Positions 1-12,112 of a stretch of 64,000 nucleotides of DNA are shown here, in pieces. Origin of the DNA: Nelumbo lutea (Eukaryota > Streptophyta > Magnoliopsida > Proteales > Nelumbonaceae). The DNA lies in the NCBI GenBank assembly GCA_022828595.1, contig JAKGHH010000005.1, positions 54,059,655 through 54,123,654 of the forward strand, written 5' to 3'. Position numbers and translations under genes: made by a program. The notes beneath the pieces are model-generated. The model saw only the letters and a list, made by a program, of their open reading frames with translations. It ran no database searches and was not told the origin of the DNA. The first letter of the stretch is position 1. Each line of letters begins with the position of its first letter.

Positions 1-1340
1 CTCACCTCATCTTTAGGAATATATATTTTTTTAATTTCCTCCACTAGGCTAGAAGGGAAAGCATTCATTAATCTATCCAAGTCCCAATCCTTAGTTGCTA
101 GGTTTATAAAGTCAATCACCTTTTCAAAGAGGCAGTCTTAGGGCTTATTGATGTGAACCTTGCAATCCAAGACAGAGGGAATCCAAGGATCGCTCCAAGA
201 ATTGCTAGAGAAGCCATCACAAATTTGCCCAAACCAACCCTTTTTTTAGAACCTTCTTTTCCATCATTAAACTTCTCCAAGCCCATGAAGCATATTGGGG
301 ACATCTTGCACTGAGGAGGGAAGAGTTAGGAAAATACTTTGGTTCTGGCCCAACAAAGAGTTAGGCCTTTGAATTACTCTCATACACTGCTTGGGTTTAC
401 AAAGCCTTGCTCAACTGACCCAATTAATATTTGGCCCATGGTTTTAACACCTCCACCCAAACCTCCTTTGGATACTACTCACTTCTTCACAAATTTGTTT
501 AGGAAGATGGAACATTGACATAGTGCAAAACCGGGATGGAATCTATGAAAGACTTGATTAGAACTTCCTTACTTGTAGTAGACGGATACTAAAGACCAAC
601 TTTTTGACCCGAGACCATCTCAAGTTTTTTCAAGATAGAGAGAATTTCCCCACCTTTTGCATGGTTTGCTTTGCCAAAAATGTAACTAACATCCACAAAA
701 AAAAGGATGAGAAATAGTTGGACAGTACCTTTTCAATGTAATACCTTATTGAAGAGATTTAGATAACACCTTAGAAACTAGAAGAAAAAGGTATGGAGAT
801 AGGGAATTACCTTGCTAGAGTCCTTTAGAAGGCTTAATAACCCTACCTAGAGAGCCATTAATCAAGACTTTATAAGATACTACACAAATACATTACATGA
901 TCCATCTTCTACTTTTCTCACCACATCCCATCTTAGCCATTATTTTATCATGGAAACTCCATTCCACTCCATCGTATCTCTTCATCATATCTAACTTAAT
1001 AGTCATGTACTTTGACTTTCTTTTAGATTTGCACGTAGAATGAATCACTTCATGGGCCATCAAAATCTTATCTAAAATTTGTCTCCCGGCTAGGAAGGCA
1101 CATTGTTGGGGGCTGATCAGATTACTCATGACAAGCTTGGGTCGGTTAGCAATTATTTTTGTAATGATTTTAAATGGAATTTTGTATAAGCTAATTGGCA
1201 AATTTTGGGTAATGATTCAATTCTTTGAGCATACAACCAGAGTTAAAAATTTCTCGAGTTGCTTCAATCACATTAGGGCCAACTACGTCTTAGTATTTCT
1301 GAAAGAATAAGTTTGGAAGACCATTCGTACTCTTGTTTTG
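1..1340 (-). mobile_element. Truncated L1-type LINE (ORF2 remnant)
   Basis: Reading the minus strand from about 1340 to 1, several frames together give a non-LTR retrotransposon ORF2 in the right order. First comes an RT start around 1330-1180 (FFQKY, DVVGPNVIEA, FNSGCMLKELNH). Next is the block at 1201-893 with NLISPQQCAFLAGRQILDK and KLDMMKRYDGVEW, the usual KLDM-K-YD-VEW motif with small changes. A degenerate YxDD region follows near 690 (FVDVSYIFGKA where FADDSL is expected). Last is a tail with SWSDPWIPSVLD and DWDLDRLMNAFPSSLVEEI before the window edge. Many frameshifts and stops mean it is dead. The 5' end seems lost near 1340 and the 3' end lies outside the window. Confidence 0.85.
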
Positions 1341-1439
1341 GCTCTTCTCATTGATTGATTGCCTTTCACTGAATGTGTGGAGCTATTTAGAGTTTGATAT
1401 TTCCCACAAGGGGCATCCTCAAAGCTAGAGGTGGGTGGG

Positions 1440-2115
1440 TTTTTATTTCCAATGGAAAGAAGGGAGTGGATCTCGGTATGGTCTTCTTCCAATGGAGAAG
1501 AATGCAATATCCATTGGATTTCTCTCTATGCTTCTATGTGCAACAATATATCTAGGAACAATGGTTGCATGTGGGCTTAATCTCGAGAAGATGATGGGTC
1601 TACAACTCAAACAAGTGGTAATAGATGATCTCTTGATTCCTTCATTTTCTTTCATTGGAAACACATTGTTTGATGTGGACATGATGCAATGGATCATGAT
1701 GAACTACCTTGGTTATGAATTGGAAACCACTCGTTTGGGCTACAATGCAAATGAAGAGTATGTCTCTCCTCCTATGAGTGGCATGGAGCATGTTGGAAAG
1801 CTAATGGAGAGTTGTCTTGATGAAATAGCTTCTAACCATAATTTATCTGTATCAAGATTCAATGCTCTTGCCGAGTGAATCCTAGAACAAGCAAGAACCA
1901 TAGATATATACTTGAAATCTCATATTGCTCTGACTGACATGAAGAGCAAATTGTGCCAAAAGCTATCACAGGAACTAACGCAACTCATAACCATTGCCTC
2001 CCTGTGCAAATTGTGCTTCAGGTTCTTTACTACGAGAGACAACGTCTTCAAGATGTTATGGTTGGTGGCAAACTCATGGGTGGGGAATTTTCTCTTTCTC
2101 TATTAACTGAACCAG
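1440..2115 (+). pseudogene. NPH3/RPT2-type BTB protein pseudogene fragment
   Basis: The frame at 1435-1878 matches the NPH3 domain of plant BTB/POZ NPH3/RPT2-like proteins, which are adaptors for CUL3 ubiquitin ligases in phototropin and auxin signalling. Visible motifs are LLPMEKNAISIGFLSMLL, GLQLKQVVIDDLLIPS and NTLFDVDMMQWIM. After a TGA at 1876 the homology goes on as RTIDIYLKSHIALTDMKSKLC. It then changes frame to NHCLPVQIVLQVLYYERQRL around 1995-2040, the family's LPLR-VVQVLF-EQ block. The N-terminal BTB domain and the C-terminus are absent. An in-frame stop plus a frameshift make it a pseudogene. It starts about 100 bp from the broken end of the LINE, so it may have been displaced or carried by transposition. 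Family assignment is firm; the exact member is not. Confidence 0.82.
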
Positions 2116-2514
2116 TCCACTAGTCATCTTTTTTCTCTTCTATTCTGCCACCATTCCATGTTCATCCTCCAATTTCTTCTTCTTTCTCAAAAGGGTAAAA
2201 TAGGATTTTTAAATTTTTCAATAAGTTCACATGTGTCTTCATGGTACGTTTAAGTCAATTTATGAAAACTTAGGGTATATTTATGCCCTTTTCCCTAAAA
2301 ACATCACTTTTAAGTTTCTTGTATTGAAAATAATATTTTCACCTTTTTATTTATACGTCACCTAGCAACAAATAGCAATACAAATATGCATCAAACTTGG
2401 ATAAATTGTGACCATTATCCGAGAAAGTGGCAATGATACCAAGCACTAGCTAAGCATAGCTAATGATTTTTTGAAGACCCACTTAACGTGTGTATTCAGC
2501 TTAAAGCAATTTTA

Positions 2515-2767
2515 GGGCCCGTTTGGATTACAAAAATATGGGTTTGAAATTGGAATCGGAATGGGCTATTTCAATTCCAATTATTTGGTTGGGCATAATC
2601 GAAATTCTATTCCCGTTCCTGTTGGAATGGCCATTCCTTGTCCCTCCCTTACGAATGAAATCTCATTCCTGCTAATTTCAATTTCCATTTCTATTTCTAA
2701 CTGAACCAAACGGACTATAGAAATAGACCATTTTCATTCTGATTCCAACTGTGAATCAAACGGATCC
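2515..2767. mobile_element. Tourist-like MITE (PIF/Harbinger type)
   Basis: The left end reads GGGCCCGTTTGGATTAC and the right end, reverse-complemented, reads GGATCCGTTTGATTCACAG, giving imperfect terminal inverted repeats of about 15 bp. The flanking trinucleotides are TTA and TTC, close to the TTA/TAA target duplication of PIF/Harbinger MITEs. The 253-bp body is rich in GGAAT/ATTCC words typical of this class and has no coding potential. A decayed related sequence lies near 12895-12970. Confidence 0.72.
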
Positions 2768-3900
2768 TTCCTTTTGTTTTGTTTTTTTTTTTTTTTTTTT
2801 GTTTTTTTTCAAAAGTGGTTTGTCATTTGACTTTGTAGCATCTTCTTTAATATGAATGCGGTTTTCTTCTCTTGGTGTCATGGTATTTTTCCTATTTAGC
2901 TACAAACATGTGTTGACAAATACTCACAGCTTTCCGGGTTTCCCAGCTCACATAACAAAACCGCTGTACGAAAGCCCTCCCAAAGGGGCACTCATTGCCT
3001 GCTAAATCTAAGTCAAATTTAGTTACAAACATGTTTGCTCCTTTGTAATGTGAACATTTCAAAGATGGAGTGGACTTTTAGCTCCAAGAAAGTCAATAAA
3101 CCTACCATCATATAGATTGGATATCCCACTTTGCTAGAGGCTTCATCACACGCAGAATATTTAAAAACAAAAAGAATACCAAACAGATCAATCTTTTCTG
3201 TCCACTGCTAATTCCAGGTATCTCTTCACTTGTAATGTATGTATAGATCAAATATTTGATGATTTTGATTTCTTTGTTTATGACATTTCACCAGCATCCA
3301 AAAGGACTTTGGACGATTGGACCCACCCATCTCACCACTCTCAAAGAAATACTTTTTTTTTTTTTTCTGGGTTTCTGTTTTTAACAGAAAATATGAAGCA
3401 TAAGAGCAATATAGAGGGATCATTGTCTAATAAATTAGACTTGCTTTAGCAGGCTCCACCCGAGCGGCTTTTTTAGTTTTTTTTTTTTACTTGTCGGCAG
3501 CGCATTTAGCACATGGACAAGGGGATTGAGGCCTGAGAAGGGTGGGGAAAAGCCGGCCGACCTGGTTGAGTGGTTGGTGGTTTGGAATAAATAAAACAAC
3601 TAAACAACGATGGACTATCATCACCCATCCCCATGAACCATGTGGGGCACAGGCACTTGAAGGTTAGAGACCATGGAAGACAATGAAAACGACCAAACAC
3701 TCCCTAATCCACTAAGCTTGGACCAATCAGAAATCGTCAACTTTTTAATTCCCAGACCGTTTTTTTTTTTTTTTTTTTTGAACTCAGAAGTCCAAACCAG
3801 ACAATTAGAGGTTGGATTACTTGATTCAGATTTACCATTGTTAAAGTGAGCGATGCCTTCAATCAAATATAAATGTACAACGACATTTGAAAATCAAAGT
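2768..3900. other. Non-coding spacer with T-rich tracts
   Basis: I see no credible gene. The stretch holds several long T runs (about 2780-2800, 3353-3366, 3475-3488 and 3762-3779) and otherwise unremarkable intergenic sequence up to the tRNA gene. Short open frames here have no recognisable family. Confidence 0.5.
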
Positions 3901-3972
3901 GGGCATTTGGTCTAGTGGTATGATTCTCGCTTAGGGTGCGAGAGGTCCCGAGTTCAATTCTCGGAATGCCCC
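3901..3972 (+). tRNA. tRNA-Pro (anticodon AGG)
   Basis: The 72-nt sequence folds as a standard cloverleaf. The acceptor stem is GGGCATT/AATGCCC. The D arm holds TGGTCTAGTGGTATGAT, which includes the internal A box. The anticodon stem is CTCGC/GCGAG around the loop TTAGGGT, with anticodon AGG at 3933-3935. The T arm is CCGAG-TTCAATT-CTCGG (B box) and the discriminator base is C3972. There is no intron, and CCA is not encoded, as expected for a nuclear plant tRNA. It decodes CCU (and CCC/CCA if A34 is modified to inosine). A T7 run follows directly. Confidence 0.97.
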
Positions 3973-3979
3973 TTTTTTT
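3973..3979 (+). terminator. RNA polymerase III T-run terminator
   Basis: Seven consecutive T residues begin one base after the discriminator of the tRNA-Pro gene, the normal Pol III stop signal in plants. Confidence 0.9.
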
Positions 3980-5394
3980 ATTTTGGCCATTGGTCATCCC
4001 AGCAAGCAAGGCTAGGTTCAGCTTTAAAAAAACAAATCTGGGCAAAATCAGATGTTACATTTATTTATAATCCACATTCTCACCTGCCAATGTTTTCAGA
4101 TGGTATAATTAAATTGATGTTATTTTAAGCAAGGTGAAACTCCAAATTTCGGATAGATTAATTTAAGATGGTATTTTGATTTTTTTTTTTTCTCATTAAA
4201 TTTCAGAATTGCATCGTATATATTGTGTGATTAAGTTTAATTATAAAAAGAAGTAATGTGAATATTAAAGAATATTAATATGATAAAAATGATAAATATT
4301 TACCGGAAATTTTTGATAATTTATTAAAAATCTTGACAAAATATATGGTATGATGCATCCACTGCACCCTTCGTGAAAAGAATGTAATTGGCTGAATGTA
4401 ATGTTAAGTAAATTTGTTAAAGGTGAAAGTATAATTCATAAAAAACATGAACTAATGAAATGTAAATAGACTTTCATATGGATTGGATGACATCTGGATT
4501 TAACCGGAAGAGATAAGACGGGACAACCACCATATATGTGTGTGTGAATATGTCACATCATCACAGTTCAACCTCCAATTCAACCCCGGTTGAACCTCTA
4601 ACCCGTGCCCCTTCTTTCATTTTATGCCCGGTCTGGTTGTTAGTTATTGTTTGGATTATGGATGTAAAAGGTAGCGTCGCTTAAGCCGTCAATTGCTCAA
4701 TCCCTCTCTTCTTTTCTCCACTCCTAACATTGAGCATGATCTTCAAAAGCCTAAGCCGCAACTGGGATTAAGTGCTTTCATTTTCATGGTAGAACAAGAA
4801 CCACTATTTTTCTATGATGAATCAGAGTTAAATATTTGTAAGAAATTCAAAGGGAAAACAGGAGAAAGAACAAAAGATTCAATAGATTCGTAGACGAAAT
4901 CTGGTAATAGGAAATCCCACGGAAAATAAATAGACAAAATTTTGATTTGGGATTGAACTCTGCAGCATCTGTGACAAAGAGCTTCGTAGGATCTATGCTT
5001 ATAGACTGAGACTCCAGCTTTGGAGTCAAAATCTGGATCTTTTTTGTCGTTACTCCAAACCACATAGTTACGGAGGCTTTTCTCTTGTCCAAGACATGTC
5101 TAGGTTTTCACTGCGGACCGATTAATTCCATGGAATCCTGTACATCACGTCGTGATGACCACCGACCGGCTGAAGCCGTGATTGTGATCGCAATCAGATG
5201 GCTAAGGTCATGGTGGCTGCCTCAGTTACGGTTGTTCTTGGAGAAAAAGAGAGAGAACTCATCATATGCATGATGGAGAACCAGCGGCGCTAACGAAGAT
5301 TGGAAATACATTAAACTAGTTACTACTAGTTTTGTTTTCTTTTATGAACACATTAAACTTCTCCAAACTTAAAATTTTGAAAAATGCTGTAGAT
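3980..5394. other. AT-rich non-coding spacer
   Basis: No gene is supported. The part from about 4130 to 4460 is very AT-rich. The part from about 4900 to 5280 is more balanced in base content, but its short frames match no family I recognise. Confidence 0.45.
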
Positions 5395-5702
5395 CACACC
5401 ACGGTTTCAAGAACGGACAGGACCAGACAGTTGGACCGGAAAAATCAGGAATCAATTTCATTTTACCCCAGAACTATCATTTTGGCCAAAAATCCATCCA
5501 TTTGGTCAGCAAATCACTGATCCAGGCAGTTAAACCCTTCAAATTGTCTAATGGTTATTGTTGACATTTTATTTATTTTTAATTTTTTAATTATTTTTAT
5601 TGGAACAGGCCATCCATTTTATTTAAACGGTCAGACCGTTCAACCCAAAAACTGGACCTCTGAACGGTTCGTTGTCCAGTTTAGTTTTAAAAACTTTGGA
5701 TT
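5395..5702. repeat. Candidate inverted-repeat element (MITE-like)
   Basis: The left side (CCACGGTTTCAAGAACGGAC followed by AGGACCAGACAG) and the right side in reverse complement (CCAAAGTTTTTAAAACTAAA followed by CTGGACAACGAACCG) are imperfect inverted repeats about 300 bp apart. The interior also contains the palindromic word AACGGTCAGACCGTT. This is the usual look of a small non-autonomous DNA element. I could not define a target-site duplication, so the borders are approximate. Confidence 0.45.
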
Positions 5703-6771
5703 ACACCATTAAATCTAAAATTTTACATGCATGAGTGCCTCGAAGCTTAACTTTAATATCTATTATCTGAACAAATCTCTTCCTGGCATTATAAGGCCCT
5801 CATTCAATTTAAATTTTCTTTAACACCATAGACCACAGTACCTTTATTGAATGAATCCTCAACTAAAAAATATATAAATAATATATACTTTTGCGGTACA
5901 GATAGAAACTGTTAAAAAAAATTCCACACAACATCCTGTATGCAAGCAATCAAGTAATCGCTCCCTATGCCCAACAAAAAGTCTCAATCACGGCACTGAA
6001 AGATGAACCTAACTACAATAATACCCATATGGCACCAATTATATTAATTATATTTAGGTAAGTTTAGAATACAAGTACTTAATGGAATAAAAATATACTT
6101 TGGGTCGGAATCACGCTAATAAGCACTTATTTACATAACCCGAATAAGTGTTTTTTCTCAGAAATAAGCACTTTAATGAAAAGCACAAATTCTGGGCTTA
6201 TTTTTAAGTGATTATTTTCTTTACGCCCTATCTTGGCCCAAAACGTTATTATTGGATATAAATCATATAATTGCATTTTCACCAAACGCTCATGAATAAA
6301 TACTTGTTTAATAACTACTCCCAAACTCTTACCTTAAGACAACAAACCATCCAAGATTTTGTAGCCTGTCAAATCAAGACTGATTGAATAACTCATCATA
6401 TCTCTGGCAAAACAGAAAGGAAAAACATTTTAAGACGATAGATTTAAGGGTTTCTTTATTTGCTTTCTAAGAATCTAAAAAGCGCTTTGACTTTCCTTCT
6501 TTTTGTGTTCCAGGATTAAAGGTCGTACCCGGTTTGCACAATCATTGATTATTAAAGCAAAGACAAATACGCTTTAGATTGTTTGTACATCTTTCCGAAA
6601 CTAAATCATAATGCACTACTGAATTTCCGGCTTCAAAAACATGCCATCATCATCTGCTGACGATGGGCTGAGTTTCTTCTGTTCGTTAAAATGGTGAAGA
6701 TGACCTGGCTAGTTGCTCGTGAGTGCAATCCCTGAATTGAGATGAACAAACGTATTAATTAGTCTGTACTA

Positions 6772-6955
6772 CGTATCATTCCAGGACCCCGCTGATACGC
6801 CCCTATAATAGGTGTATCGGAGGTTTGACCGGTTCAGGGGGTAAATAAGACCTTAAACCGCCCCCTGAACCGATTGCAAAAAATAAATAAATAAAATAAC
6901 CAAAATGTGTATCGATTCAACCAATACACCAGGCGTATCGATGTTTTGAACCTTG
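6772..6955. mobile_element. 184-bp insertion with 10-bp flanking direct repeats
   Basis: The decamer GTCTGTACTA occurs at 6762-6771 and again at 6956-6965, directly bordering this segment. Both ends carry GATACGCC-type words in opposite orientation (CTGATACGCCCC on the left, AGGCGTATCGATG on the right). The middle contains a small hairpin (ACCGGTTCAGGGGG ... CCCCCTGAACCG). The size, inverted ends and 9-10-bp target duplication fit a Mutator-type MITE. It sits about 160 bp past the stop codon of the PHD gene. Confidence 0.62.
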
Positions 6956-7115
6956 GTCTGTACTAATCATCCATAATCATCCATGAACAATTAACAAAGG
7001 ACATTAACTACTTTTTTCTTGTAACTTAAGACGATTTACACTTCCTCTGATATTGCAAAACTCAAGTTAAAATTGAAAAATAAAAAAAAAAAAGTAAAAG
7101 ATGTTCCTAAAATAT

Positions 7116-9805
7116 TTACAAGAGTAAATCAACAAAATCACAAAACTTCTTTTTGGGTTGCTTAAACCCATATCGACCTAATCCCAACTCCAGGTCAAGC
7201 CCTTCACTATCCACTTTTGATAAAATAGCAATATTCTCCACCTCCAATGGAAACAGTCCCAAACAAGGCGTGTCCAAATTTATGCTTTCCTCTTGGCAAG
7301 CATCAAGGGGATGCTGCCATGGTGCTTCCGGTTGCAAAAGTTTCACATCGCAAGAACATTTATCCTTGATCTCTTCTCCATGGGTAGGCTGCTTTTCCAG
7401 GTCCCAATCATGATCACTTGATTTCTCAATTTTGTCAGAATATAAAGTTCGGGAATCGTGAGATGATGTGGACTCTGGAGAACAAATCCTAGCTTTAGAA
7501 TGCAAAGAGGATGAATCCGACTCACAATTGTTAATCATGCTGAGAGGACCAACAGGACTCTCCCTATTAGTACAGGTCTTGGTGCATTCCCTTTTTTCGC
7601 AACCAATACCCTCGGCTGACATAGCACTATCAATGCCTGGTTCATGGGGAACTGGAATTGGCCTTTGCCTAAATACACCCCACAGATAATAATTTCCTAA
7701 AAATTCTGCAAAATAATTAGTTGAACAAATTGTTAGTACCAATAAAACACGCAGAATTACTTTCAGTTTTATACAACAAAATCCTAAGAGCTTACTCCGG
7801 CATGATGGTGGCAACTCAAGAGAAGGGAAAATCAAGAGCTCAACAACTCCAATCACAGCCCTAAGTGCAAGCTCCCGGTCAATTAAGTCATACAGCAACC
7901 TGTCAAACTTTGTCTTATCTCTGTGACAATATAAACATAATCATGAGAATGAACAAACTCCAGGAAACTAAAAGCAGAAGGTTAAAAAAATGCCAAAAAG
8001 ATCAATACCTCTCTGTTATGGGAAAAAAATAGAGACCAATTTTGTCGTCAGTTGGTGGTGATCTACAAAAAGTTGGGGGCCAGACATCAAGCTTCGGTAA
8101 AATTTTCACATCAAGCAACGGTGGCAATGCTTTTGCCTCCGAAGTAACTTTTGAACAAGCTAGGCTTGATACGTGAGCCACACATGGAACTGCACCATGG
8201 TTCTCATTACAGATGTTGAAGGATCCCCTGAAAGTAGTACAACCCCCACAAGTAAAATCAGTACCAAACATGCAAACAATAGGAATGGTGGGGGGTTGGG
8301 GAAGGAAAAGGAAAAAGGAAAAGATCTTACATCCAAATAGGATCAAGTATTGGTTGTGCAGCACCAGAGGAAGGACATTCTCTAAATGACTGATGGCAGG
8401 CATCCAATGATGCTGGAGAAGTTCGACCTTCAGCAGCAACAGCTACCTCAGAATCCGGAGCTACTTGGGAGCTTCTAACCTCAACATAAGCAACCTCTTC
8501 ACCAGAGTTGGTTTCATCATTCAGGACCAACCTTCTTCTCTGTTTTTTAAACTTGCCGCCTCCACTTCTTCCACCACAACAATGTGAACTCTCATTCTCC
8601 TTATGCGAGAGAGGAGAATCACTCACTACACATAAAGTCTCTGGAACTACTTCCTTGACAAGTGCCTCAGTAGGCTGCAGAATGGAAGCAACATCAGATC
8701 TTTGTGCATATGTTTCAGCTTCTAAGCAATCATTGCAATCCTTCTCCCTCTTTCTCAGATTTGTATAACTTCCAGCAGCTCGATGGTGTTTTAATTTTTT
8801 GTGTCTACTTCTCCTCAATGGATGTGAACTGAAACTCTTAAGAGGAGACCTCTCGGCAGTCTTTGAAATGCATTCCTGACATGTCCAGATTACCTCCTCG
8901 TTGGGTGCTGGAAATTTATCTAAGCAGTAGCTGCAGAACAAGACAGATAGAAAAGCACATACGTTAAACCATTTTCTCTACACAAATGAAAAGAATCAGT
9001 AATATAGTAAACATATTAGAAAAATTGCAAAATAAAGCATCAATCCTGAATCCCAGTTCCTTGCTTTTCTTTTATATTCAGACGCATTTATCTATATGGA
9101 ATCCCACTGTTCCAGGATACCTTAAGCTTGCATTGACCAATCAATTCAGTTTTAACTTTTAACTACTAGGATAAAAACCAATTAAGATTTCAAGCTTGCT
9201 GCTCTTTTACAAATTTGACTGTCTGCCATCTTCCATATATAAAATCATGCTTTTTCACACTGAATAAAATTTTCTTAGGTTATAGCATGAAGGATCTTAC
9301 ACTTTCCATTTGGGTTGGCAAGATATGGTTTCTACTGTCAAAGGAGGTGATCACTTGTCCCATTGTCAATCTCTTTCTTTTTTTCTTTTTGATCAATACC
9401 CATTGGCAGTCTCTTCATTGTATTGAATACTGCTTGTAACTTTACGTGTTTGTGTACTCAAGGGGTCCAGGCCCCCTGTCTTAGGGCCTTGATTGCCTGT
9501 TGTATCATCTGCTCTTTGTTTCAGTAATAAAATTTCTTACCTTTCACAAAATAAAAATCTTACGCTTGTTATTTAAACCTGTTTACCACACACTAATTTT
9601 CTTCTAGAGTTTGAAACGTCTTCTTACTTTTTCAACTTTTGCTAAAAACAGGGCTTGTCTAACACAAGACGTGTGTGTGTGAAGTACAAGCAACTAATGG
9701 GGTCTGCAACAGAGCATACCGGTGTTCTGCAGATATCTGACACTTGGAGCAGTAAATCAGGAACTCAGAGAAGCCTGTTACACCACATATCTGACAAACA
9801 GTCGC
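7116..9805 (-). CDS. AIPP2-like PHD-finger protein, exons 2-6
   Basis: Exons on the minus strand are 9805-9720, 8930-8331, 8227-8009, 7920-7796 and 7705-7116 (stop TAA at 7118-7116). All introns are GT-AG and the phases join without error, giving 539 codons plus stop. With a preceding Met, residues C5, C8, C20, C23, H29, C32, C47 and C50 form a C4HC3 PHD finger (VCQICGVTGF ... HRYCLDKF ... WTCQEC). A basic nuclear-import-like patch follows (RRSRHKKLKHHR, about 69-80). A second conserved block lies at about 230-365 (SEAKALPPLLDVKILPKLDVW, GLYFFPITERDKTKFDRL, NYYLWGVFRQRP). This layout is that of plant AIPP2/PAIPP2-type PHD proteins, which in Arabidopsis read unmodified H3K4 in a BAH-PHD-CPL2 repressor complex. 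The function here is inferred from the family. No ATG lies directly in front of exon 2; see the entry near 17867. Confidence 0.85.
8931..9719 (-). other. Intron 2 of the PHD gene, with a possible retroposon tail
   Basis: This 789-bp GT-AG intron splits the PHD finger between residues R30 and Y31. The part at about 9330-9540 differs in texture from the rest of the intron and ends in CAGTAATAAAATTTCTTACC. That resembles the 3' end of a retroposed sequence, but I found no clear target duplication. Confidence 0.5.
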
Positions 9806-11725
9806 CTGCAACAACAAATTGAAATTGTTAGACTTCATATTTATAATATATCCTACGTTAAAAGTACAAGGAACACCAATTATTAGCCCCAAAAGAATAC
9901 CAGAAAGCATTGCCCTCCTGGACAATAACCTCTAAGGACCTAAATGATAAGAAAAACTATTGTTCAGATTAAATTTTAGCTCCAAGGGGTTCACATGATT
10001 AGGAAAATGTGCAAGAAGAAAACAGCATTTTTTATTGTTTGAAAACAACTTGATTAAATAAATATTTTGTGTAGATGGTCTTTTCCATTGTCATAGCAGG
10101 CTATGAAAAACTGCATCATTGTAGTTTTAATTCCTAGATCCTTCAACTGCATCACCAAACAGACAATATTAGCATAGAGCCATAGACAAGATTGCCTTAA
10201 CCAACGGGCATATTAAATTTAGAATAGCATTTTGGGGGAAAAGGATTGAGTTTTGAAATTCCCAACATTCTGTGTGTAATATTCAACTGAATCTTCCTAC
10301 CAGACACTCGAAGATAATCAGTGCAAATTTAAGACATAAAGCAAAACACAATGGTAGAATATTTGCTGGAACCCACCTACAAGCAACTTTTTAATCTATT
10401 ATTGAGTGAAGCATTTGGGCAAAACATGAATGCATAAAGAGGGTGGAATTCATATTTTCAAGCACATCTTGCAAACAAAGAGGGTTAGAGATTGAAACCC
10501 AAAAGGACTGGTAGGAAATACTGAAACTATGACAAGCACATGCTTTAATCCAAGCAGGTCAAACAAGAAAGGTGAGAAAGGAAATATATGAGCTGTTATA
10601 CAGCACAGGCATCATATTCATCAAAACCCGTAATGAGAAACCAAGCCACATCAGAGCACTCAGCAAACCAAAATCACTTCTAAGAAGGAAGAAGTGTTAC
10701 CAATGTGGTAAAGCCATTACCAGTCATTTTGACTTTAGTCGATGCAAAGAAAAAGAGGCATTCCTAAATTTATAATATTGATTCAATCTTGTAAATAAGT
10801 TAATATAAGCTGAAACTCTAAAAGAAAAAGAGTGCCCTTTGTTTGTGCAACTCCATACAAACATACCACAGATTGGGGAAAAACTTCGAAGAATTCCTCC
10901 GGTTCCTTGTTTTATTTAATGCTTATTTCATAATTTTTAGACCGCCATACAACAGTGTTCCATCACAAATAGTTAAAGCGACAGTAAGAATATAACAAGA
11001 GGTAAACATGTTCTATGTCGCTTCCAAAAATTAGAGATATAAGCAACAAACAAACAAAGCCTGAAAATGAATTTGTGATTGACTAGGTTGACTACAATGA
11101 CCAGTCATTATTCAACTAGCTCACTTAGCCAATGCTCAGTTGTCCCAAGCAACAACATTATGACCATCAACCGGCTAGTAAGTGATGTAGTCAAACATGC
11201 TCTCAACTAACAATTCGATCAACTACTAGATGACTAGTTAGTGCATTGATAGCACTTGAAAGGAGGTGATACAAATAAATTCTGCATGTAAGAAAAAATG
11301 TTTCATTAATCTCAAATTGAGACTAATGGTCTATGGTCAATTTGAGACATTGGCACACCAAACAAAAAGGAAAAGACATGATGTCAACAAACAAGAAAAA
11401 TGGAGGTGAAAAAAAAAGAGACATACATCTTAGAAACAAATATGAAACAAGCTACCTCTAAGGGCTTGAACTTAACAACATACATAGCCAAATTGGCATA
11501 TTACAAGTGCGAAAAGATTTCAAAGGAGGGATTTTATTCCGTTTCATTTATACTAATAAATGAAAATCTAGGAAATAAAATATCAAAATTAAAATTAGAG
11601 ATGGAAATTTGACCCGTACAAGTGGGGCACCGCCCAATCAAGCTGGGTTTCTTGACCAATGATCGGGGTTCGGGGCGGGTTCAATGAAAATCCAAAACTA
11701 TATATATAACATTATATATTATATT

Positions 11726-12112
11726 TAGGGGTGCAAGTCAGGCAGGTTTGGTCGAGTTTATAGTCAACCCAAGCCCGACCCAATCTTCCCAACCCAAGCC
11801 CAATCCACACTCTAATTTCATGCACTCGGGTTAGGCTTGGGCCCGGGCTAGGCTCGGATTGGTTAATGAACCCACTCTAAAATATATATGTAAATATGTA
11901 TGCAAATATGTATATATAGGTAAATATATACAATTGTACATACATACAAATATAATGCGGGCTCAGGCTGGGTTTGGGCTACCTAAGGGCTAGACCAAAG
12001 CCCAGCCCAAAAACTAAACAAGCATGAATTCTTGGGCCCAAGCCCAACCCGTGTAAAATTTTGAGTTGGGTCAATTCGGGCTCAGGCTAGGCCCACTCAA
12101 GTTGCACCCTTA
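11726..12112. mobile_element. hAT-like MITE
   Basis: The ends are TAGGGGTGCAAGT and, in reverse complement, TAAGGGTGCAACT. The flanking octamers are ATTATATT and ATTATACC (6 of 8 identical), in line with the 8-bp target duplication of hAT elements. The body is made of degenerate GGCTTGGGCC/GGCCCAAGCC words and has no coding capacity. The same kind of terminus is seen at 36885-37341. Confidence 0.6.

Noticed and set aside
4812..5092. Overlapping minus-strand frames of about 80 codons with a Cys pair
   Set aside because: No family resemblance, two frames compete over the same bases and no splice context; most likely chance.
9901..9925. ATG-CTT-TCT-G followed by GTATTC as a closer first exon for the PHD gene
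   Set aside because: The donor leaves one extra base (phase 1) but exon 2 must begin in phase 0, so the frame would break.
10697..10725. ATG-ACT-GGT reading ending TTG before GTAACA as a first exon of the PHD gene
   Set aside because: The phase fits, but it would add nine residues unlike the family start, and the surroundings are not leader-like. The 17867 candidate gives the expected M-x-TVCQ.
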